From Filimonas effusa (GTDB taxonomy: Bacteria; Bacteroidota; Bacteroidia; Chitinophagales; Chitinophagaceae): 64,000 bases of DNA. The position numbers and the translations under genes are program-made. Below the pieces are notes generated by a model. That model ran no database searches. It saw nothing but the letters and a program-made list of their open reading frames with translations, and was not told the DNA's origin. This document shows positions 58,994 through 64,000 of this stretch, piece by piece. Location: assembly GCF_004118675.1 (NCBI RefSeq), contig NZ_SDHZ01000002.1, forward strand, positions 1,550,001 through 1,614,000, in the 5' to 3' direction. How positions within the stretch are numbered: position 1 is the first letter of the stretch; every line of letters starts with the position of its first letter.

Positions 58994-61867
58994 TTATTCT
59001 GCTACAATAACAGGGCCGTTAAGACCTGTGTAAGTTCCTTTTTCCTGCTTTACCAATATGTTGATGGTATGCGTTTTACCCACCGGGAAAGGGATCTTTA
59101 TTTCTTTCGCTACGGGGCTAACCGTTTGTTCTGCTATTTTTTTATCGTTGATCCATATTTCCACGTCTCCATTTATTGGTTTGAGATAGATATTTCCTCC
59201 CATTTCCTGCTGGGCTGCATAGGGTGTAAAAGCTGCGCGGTAGATGACATAACCTGAGGAGGTTGCTTCCTGTAATTTGCCAGGCTGGGTTGCCATCCAA
59301 CTGTTCATATCGTTATCGGAGAGAGCCATTGCGGGATTGGGGCGGGTGTTGAACACCGGCGACATCCTCCATTTATCGAGCGTAAGGATGCTGGCTGAAG
59401 CGGGAAGAGATGGCTGCGCCGCAACCTGTTGCAGCGGGATGGACAAGGTAGCAGGCTCGAGGCCGGGTGCAGTTGCTTCGAGTACAAGGTTTGTTGTTTC
59501 GCCTTTCAGCGGTTGTACGATTACCTGAGCAAAGCCATTAAACAGACTTTGGTGGTTCCCTTTTTCCGGTTCATGTGAGTTGGGGTTGCCATTTCCCAGG
59601 CCGATGATGCGGCCGGCATTACTTGTATTAAAGGATACCGGCAAGTTGGCATCGGGTACGTGCCGGCCGTTGGCATCCAGGGCTTCGACTGTAACGGGGG
59701 TTGCATCTGTTCCGGAGTTATCGAGTGCTGGGCGGAAGGGAGTGAGACGCAGGCGAACGGGGGCGCCGGTTGTCTGGACCTGGAAGCGGGAAACCTGTTT
59801 ACCATTGCGGAAGCCGATGGCTTCGAGTTTGCCGGGTTTATAGGGCACCTGCCAGCTTACCATATTATATGGATCGTTCTGCTGTTCTCCTATTGTTTTG
59901 CCATTGAGCAGGAGCTTTACCTTTTCGGCGTTGCTTATCACCATTACTTTCACCGGTTTGCCAATACTGTCTTTGGGGAAGTTCCAGTGCGGAGCGATGT
60001 GGAGAATGGGTTTATCTTTTATCCATAGCGCCTGGCGCAGATAAAAGGCAGTTTTAGGGAATCCGCAAAGGTCGAGAATGCCGAAGTTTGAGCTGACGGT
60101 TGGCCAACGAAACGGTGTTGGTTCGCCGTGGTAGTCGAAGCCAGTCCATACGAAGGCTCCTGCCATCCATGGTCTTTCGTCTATCAGCTTCCAGGCTTTG
60201 CGGTGGGTAGCGCCCCAGGAGGGGGCTTGTGTATCGTAGGCGTCGAGGATATGCTTTACCGTGTTGGTATAATATTCACCGCGGACCATTACACCTGAAG
60301 CATCTTCGGAGCTGGTAACGGGTTTACGGGGGTTAAGCGCGTGAAACCTGTCGTAGTGTTTAATTTCATAATTGAATCCAACGACATCTACGGCCTGGGA
60401 GACATTTATTTCACTGAAGAAGCCGCCGTTCATGGCTGCTGTGACGGGTCTTGTGGTATCGCGTATTTTCACCTGTTTTGATAAACGGCGGACCATTTCG
60501 TATCCTGTTTCCGTTCCCTGGATGGGTTCTTCGTTGAAGACAGACCAGAGGATAACGGACGGATGATTTCTATCGCGTTTTACGAGCCAGGCGAGTTGGG
60601 CGAGGTATTCGGGAGACGTGTTGAAGTTCCTGTTTTCATCCATGACGAGGATGCCGAGGCTATCACAGAGGTCGAGGATACGCGAAGCGGGGGCGTTATG
60701 TGCGCAGCGATAAGCGTTGGCACCCATTTCTTTTATTTTCTGCATGCGAAAATCCCATAGGGCGTCGGGGACGGCGGTGCCTACGCCGGCATGATCGATA
60801 TGGTTACATACCCCTTTGATCTTTACTCTTTTATTGTTGAGATAAAAACCGGAGTCGGCATCAAAGCGGATGGTCCGGAAGCCACAGCGGGTAATCACTT
60901 CGTCGTTATCATTGTTTGACTGCAGTTTTGTTACTACGGTGTATAATGCGGGGTCTTCGAGTGTCCAGCGAAGGGGGTTGGTTACAGAAAGGTTGAGTTT
61001 AACCGTAGTTTGTTCCAGGGCGTTTACAGTGGCGACAGTATCGGCGGTGGTCACCAGCTGGTGGTGCCGGTTGTAAAGGGATATGTTGATATGTGGAGAA
61101 GCCTTTTGTTTGCCGGTGTTGGCTATTGTTATTTCGGCCGGGATACACCAGTTATCGTGAGCCAGGTTTGTTGTTTCGGAGGCAGGAGTTTGATCACCTG
61201 CAGCACTAAGTAAAACGGGATGGGCAAATACGCCATCAGTAACAATATGTACGGGGCTGCGTTTTACGAGCCAGGTATGGCGGTAGATCCCTGCGCCTTC
61301 GTACCACCAGCCTTCCATGGCGTTGGCATCTACTTTTACGGCGATGGTATTGACGTCTTCGCCGTAACGTGCGATGGCGGTGATATCGATATAAAAAGCG
61401 TTATAGGCACTCCAGCTACGGTAAACGACCTGTCCGTTCACCCATATTGTGGCGTGGGTGGCGATACCTTCGAACTGAAGTTCGAGGTTTTTGCCTTTGT
61501 CGGCAGTATCGAGTTTAAATCTGCGGCGGTACCAGCCGAATCCGCGTTTATGGTAGCCCTGTGAAATATTTTCGGTGGAGTCGACGGGTTGTTCTATAGC
61601 CCAGTCGTGCGGGAGGTTAAGAGATAACCACTGGCTATCGTCGTAGTCGACTGCGGCGGCGCCGGGGGCAATACCGGCCTTGGAAGCCATATAACTGGCT
61701 CCATGTCCGAGCAAAGGAGCGAAAGGGATATCGCCGAGATGAAATAACCAACCTTCGTCGAGCGAGAAGCGGGAAGTGCCCTCCCCGGGTTTTACCTGTT
61801 GTGCGGAGACCTGTAAGCTGGTGAGTAACAGGATCATTAAACCTGCTGTCCAGAGCCAATTCATCAT
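58994..61867 (-). CDS. GH2 glycoside hydrolase (beta-galactosidase/glucuronidase type)
   Basis: 957 residues from the ATG at 61867 (MMNWLWTAGLMILLLTS signal peptide); the frame runs 201 bp further up across the promoter module, so that part is excluded. Order: sugar-binding jelly roll (DDSQWLSLNLPHDWAIEQP), an Ig-like domain, a TIM barrel with the acid/base region ILWSVFNEEPIQ and a likely nucleophile region KPVTSSEDASGVMV, then DUF4982-like and further Ig-like domains. It probably removes terminal galactose or uronic acid from the target polysaccharide. It is the first gene of the locus, transcribed from its own copy of the shared promoter module. Confidence 0.9.
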   Translation of the reverse strand: MMNWLWTAGLMILLLTSLQVSAQQVKPGEGTSRFSLDEGWLFHLGDIPFAPLLGHGASYMASKAGIAPGAAAVDYDDSQWLSLNLPHDWAIEQPVDSTENISQGYHKRGFGWYRRRFKLDTADKGKNLELQFEGIATHATIWVNGQVVYRSWSAYNAFYIDITAIARYGEDVNTIAVKVDANAMEGWWYEGAGIYRHTWLVKRSPVHIVTDGVFAHPVLLSAAGDQTPASETTNLAHDNWCIPAEITIANTGKQKASPHINISLYNRHHQLVTTADTVATVNALEQTTVKLNLSVTNPLRWTLEDPALYTVVTKLQSNNDNDEVITRCGFRTIRFDADSGFYLNNKRVKIKGVCNHIDHAGVGTAVPDALWDFRMQKIKEMGANAYRCAHNAPASRILDLCDSLGILVMDENRNFNTSPEYLAQLAWLVKRDRNHPSVILWSVFNEEPIQGTETGYEMVRRLSKQVKIRDTTRPVTAAMNGGFFSEINVSQAVDVVGFNYEIKHYDRFHALNPRKPVTSSEDASGVMVRGEYYTNTVKHILDAYDTQAPSWGATHRKAWKLIDERPWMAGAFVWTGFDYHGEPTPFRWPTVSSNFGILDLCGFPKTAFYLRQALWIKDKPILHIAPHWNFPKDSIGKPVKVMVISNAEKVKLLLNGKTIGEQQNDPYNMVSWQVPYKPGKLEAIGFRNGKQVSRFQVQTTGAPVRLRLTPFRPALDNSGTDATPVTVEALDANGRHVPDANLPVSFNTSNAGRIIGLGNGNPNSHEPEKGNHQSLFNGFAQVIVQPLKGETTNLVLEATAPGLEPATLSIPLQQVAAQPSLPASASILTLDKWRMSPVFNTRPNPAMALSDNDMNSWMATQPGKLQEATSSGYVIYRAAFTPYAAQQEMGGNIYLKPINGDVEIWINDKKIAEQTVSPVAKEIKIPFPVGKTHTINILVKQEKGTYTGLNGPVIVAE

Positions 61868-62162
61868 TACTGTTTGTTTACCTGTGAAACGAAGCGTTTT
61901 GCAGTTAAGTGCGTCCTGACCGGAACAGAGGGCAGTCAGACAACAGCCTAAGCTGCAAGCATCGTTGTAAAACCGTTGATTATATAGTCTCAAAATTCGT
62001 GTTGTACACACAGTGACAGGGGTGAAAAAATCGAATAAAGAGGGTTGTTTTTTAAAGCCGAGCGTCATCGCAGCTGGCCTTGCTGCTGCATCGATGTATT
62101 GCCAGCTTGTTAAAACACTATTTTTGCAGAGCGATATGCTTTTATTCCTTTAACCATTGCTA
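61868..62162. other. Divergent intergenic region of the polysaccharide locus
   Basis: 295 bp between the GH2 gene and the propeller-type sensor gene. It contains the GH2 copy of the shared module and, about 40-90 bp ahead of the sensor start, no clear promoter match. Confidence 0.5.
61991..62044 (-). promoter_or_regulatory. Shared promoter module ahead of the GH2 gene
   Basis: On the minus strand: CCCTCTTTATTCGATTTTTT (62044-62025), TGTCAC, then AATTTTG (61997-61991), which fits the -7 element. The GH2 start lies about 124 bp downstream, a longer leader than at susC. Confidence 0.7.
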
Positions 62163-64000
62163 ATGAGGCCATTTGTTTTTCTCCTGTTGGTTTTTTGCTA
62201 TTGCAAAACCATAGCTCAGCATCCAGGCTTTCAGCACCTAAGTGTAGCAGACGGATTATCACAGAATTCAGTTCTAAGCATCACCCAGGATGCCAAAGGC
62301 TTTATGTGGTATGGCACGCGCTCGGGGTTAAACAAATATGATTCACGAAAGATCACCATATACAAAAACAGGCCGGGGGATAGCCTTAGTCTTTCCAGCG
62401 ACTATATTCTTTCCTTACTAAGCGACAGGCAGCAGAATTTATGGGTTGGCACCAGGAAGGGGCTGAACAGGTATGATGCATTGACCGACCGGTTCAACCG
62501 GATTGCGCTTAACGTTACAAATGGGAAATCGCTTAAAAACAATGATATTCATATTACCAGCCTGCTTGAAGACAGCAAGGGGCGGTTGTGGGTGGGAACA
62601 TCGCAATGTTTGTTGCTGCTCCGCAGCAAGGGGCAGGCATCTTCAGAAACGCAGCCGTCCTTTTTTTCGTTTGAAGGCTACCAGCAATTTCCTTCCAGAG
62701 GGGTCATGTGTTTATACGAGGATCGCAGCGGAGCCATATGGGTGGGCACTTATGACGGCGCGGTAAAAATAACGGGCAGCAACGATAACTTTCACACATT
62801 GGTATTAGGGCAGCAGGAAGGTACTACAAATGGTCTTCGAGACAACCAGATAACCAGTATTACGCAAGACAAGCAGGGCTGGATGTGGATGGGCACTCTT
62901 ACAGGCGGGTTACATCGTTGCGACAGCACCGGCAGGGACTTCAGCTATTATACGCATTCAGATGTACAGCCGGGCAGCCTGGTCAATAATCATGTAAGGA
63001 AGCTGATTTTTGATAACGATGAGCAATTATGGATTGGCACGCAGGAAGGCATTTCTGTAATGGATACCCGTTCGGGTTTATTCCGGTCGTATGTTAATGA
63101 TGCATGGGACCCACAGAGCCTGAGTCAAAACTCCGTTCATAGTTTCTATAAGGACAATGCAGGTACTATATGGGTGGGCACCTTTTTCGGTGGTGTTAAC
63201 TATGCCACATCGTACCATACAAGTTTCCAGGTGTTCAATAACAGATCAAGGGTTGGGCGTTTGAGTAACAATGTGGTTAGTTCCATTATTGAAGATAACG
63301 ACAGGCAGCTTTGGATAGGTACGGAAGGTGGTGGCTTAAACTGTATAGATGCCATTACCCGAAAGGTTACGTACTACCAGCATAAACCTTCTGACGCGGG
63401 GAGTGTAGGGTCTAATCTTATAAAGACCATTTACAAAGACAAGCAGGGTTTGCTTTGGATAGGCACACATGGCGGAGGGCTGAACCTTTTTGAAAGTAAC
63501 AGCCGACGTTTTACGCGTTATTTATATAAAGAGAATGATCCGGAAACGCAGGGGGCGGAGATCACTGCTTTACTGGAAGACAGCCGTGGTCTTTTCTGGA
63601 TAGGCACTGATGCTTCGGGTTTGAAGCTTTACAGGAAAAACGGGAAAGAACTTAATACCTATACCGGCGCCCTGCAGGTGATTAAGGGTATAGGGAACCG
63701 GTCTGTGCTTAGTTTTCTTGAAGTATCGGGCGGAGAGGTGTGGATAGGTACATCGAACGGGCTATTCAGAACAGACGGCAACCTTGCGGAACTGAGGTTA
63801 CATTTACTGGAGAACAAGAGCAGCAGTTATCCCTATCATGTAAACAGTCTTACCCGGGACAGGCAGGGGAATATATGGGTAGGCACTTATTATAACGGGA
63901 TCAATGTTTATGATAATACAGGCAAGAAGATCGCTTCTTATACACAGGAGGATGGATTACCGGATAATAATATCCTGGGAATACTGGAGGATGAGGCGAC
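62163..64000 (+). CDS. Propeller-type two-component sensor (HTCS-like), N-terminal part
   Basis: At least 612 residues, open at the right edge. A signal peptide (MRPFVFLLLVFCYCKTIA) is followed by at least ten two-component regulator propeller repeats of the W-x-G-T-x-x-G-L type (for example MWYGTRSGLNKYD, LWVGTRKGLNRYD, LWIGTHGGGLNLF). Such proteins sense oligosaccharides in the periplasm and carry a kinase, and often a receiver and AraC-type DNA-binding domain, further on; that part is outside the window, so hybrid versus simple sensor cannot be told. It is divergent from the GH2/susC genes and is the obvious regulator of the locus. Confidence 0.88.
   Translation, partial: MRPFVFLLLVFCYCKTIAQHPGFQHLSVADGLSQNSVLSITQDAKGFMWYGTRSGLNKYDSRKITIYKNRPGDSLSLSSDYILSLLSDRQQNLWVGTRKGLNRYDALTDRFNRIALNVTNGKSLKNNDIHITSLLEDSKGRLWVGTSQCLLLLRSKGQASSETQPSFFSFEGYQQFPSRGVMCLYEDRSGAIWVGTYDGAVKITGSNDNFHTLVLGQQEGTTNGLRDNQITSITQDKQGWMWMGTLTGGLHRCDSTGRDFSYYTHSDVQPGSLVNNHVRKLIFDNDEQLWIGTQEGISVMDTRSGLFRSYVNDAWDPQSLSQNSVHSFYKDNAGTIWVGTFFGGVNYATSYHTSFQVFNNRSRVGRLSNNVVSSIIEDNDRQLWIGTEGGGLNCIDAITRKVTYYQHKPSDAGSVGSNLIKTIYKDKQGLLWIGTHGGGLNLFESNSRRFTRYLYKENDPETQGAEITALLEDSRGLFWIGTDASGLKLYRKNGKELNTYTGALQVIKGIGNRSVLSFLEVSGGEVWIGTSNGLFRTDGNLAELRLHLLENKSSSYPYHVNSLTRDRQGNIWVGTYYNGINVYDNTGKKIASYTQEDGLPDNNILGILEDEA

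Noticed and set aside
61868-62068. Upstream extension of the GH2 gene
   Set aside because: It crosses the shared promoter module and has no signal peptide, while the ATG at 61867 starts a clean one.

Overview
The window looks like a chromosomal segment of a member of the Bacteroidetes, most likely a Chitinophagaceae-type soil or sediment bacterium. Pointers are a SusC/SusD pair with a propeller-type hybrid sensor, two outer-membrane beta-barrel proteins of the carboxypeptidase-regulatory-domain type, BF3164-like propeller lipoproteins, TAnnTTTG-type -7 promoter elements, and housekeeping genes typical of that phylum. No rRNA, tRNA, CRISPR array or intact insertion sequence was seen.

Layout. 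1-4.2 kb (minus): an arginine biosynthesis operon led by a GNAT acetyltransferase (GNAT-argG-argC-argD), running off the left edge and preceded by a long leader with foldable RNA elements. 4.6-7.6 kb: a Gly/Arg-rich outer-membrane barrel. 7.7-16.8 kb (minus): SWIM/SNF2 helicase, ComB-like phosphatase, RlpA-like lipoprotein, gcvT, and a PadR-PspC stress-type operon with a clear operator. 17.3-20.1 kb (plus): a His-rich membrane protein overlapping a hybrid histidine kinase. 20.2-31.5 kb: an AT-richer accessory block with a transglutaminase-like protein, an O-antigen-ligase-like protein, a tiny HTH protein, a second barrel, and a cluster of a small Cys-rich secreted peptide with two propeller proteins and a thioredoxin-like lipoprotein. 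31.4-32.0 kb: a pyrimidine-strand-biased segment of about 567 bp that splits an otherwise perfect terminator hairpin. 32-47.9 kb: mixed housekeeping and accessory genes (ArsR/ene-reductase, GH3 protein, LysE exporter, MtgA, methionine aminotransferase, HigBA toxin-antitoxin, SuhB, ThiL, S41 peptidase, NagA, omega-amidase, KdsB, GyrI-like). 47.9-64 kb: a polysaccharide utilization locus.

The polysaccharide utilization locus reads, on the minus strand, GH2 - SusC - SusD - DUF5017-like lipoprotein - GH88 - heparinase II/III - sialate O-acetylesterase, with a divergent propeller-type two-component sensor that runs off the right edge. The enzymes fit an acetylated, uronic-acid-containing polysaccharide: a lyase makes unsaturated uronyl ends, GH88 removes them, GH2 trims, and the esterase deacetylates. 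The promoters of the GH2 gene and of susC share a near-identical module with the same spacing, a good candidate for the sensor's binding site.

The observations most worth following up are the split terminator with its pyrimidine-rich insertion, the Cys-rich peptide/propeller cluster, the duplicated promoter module of the polysaccharide locus, the structured leader of the arginine operon, and two intergenic tandem arrays that both have an exact 11-bp period.
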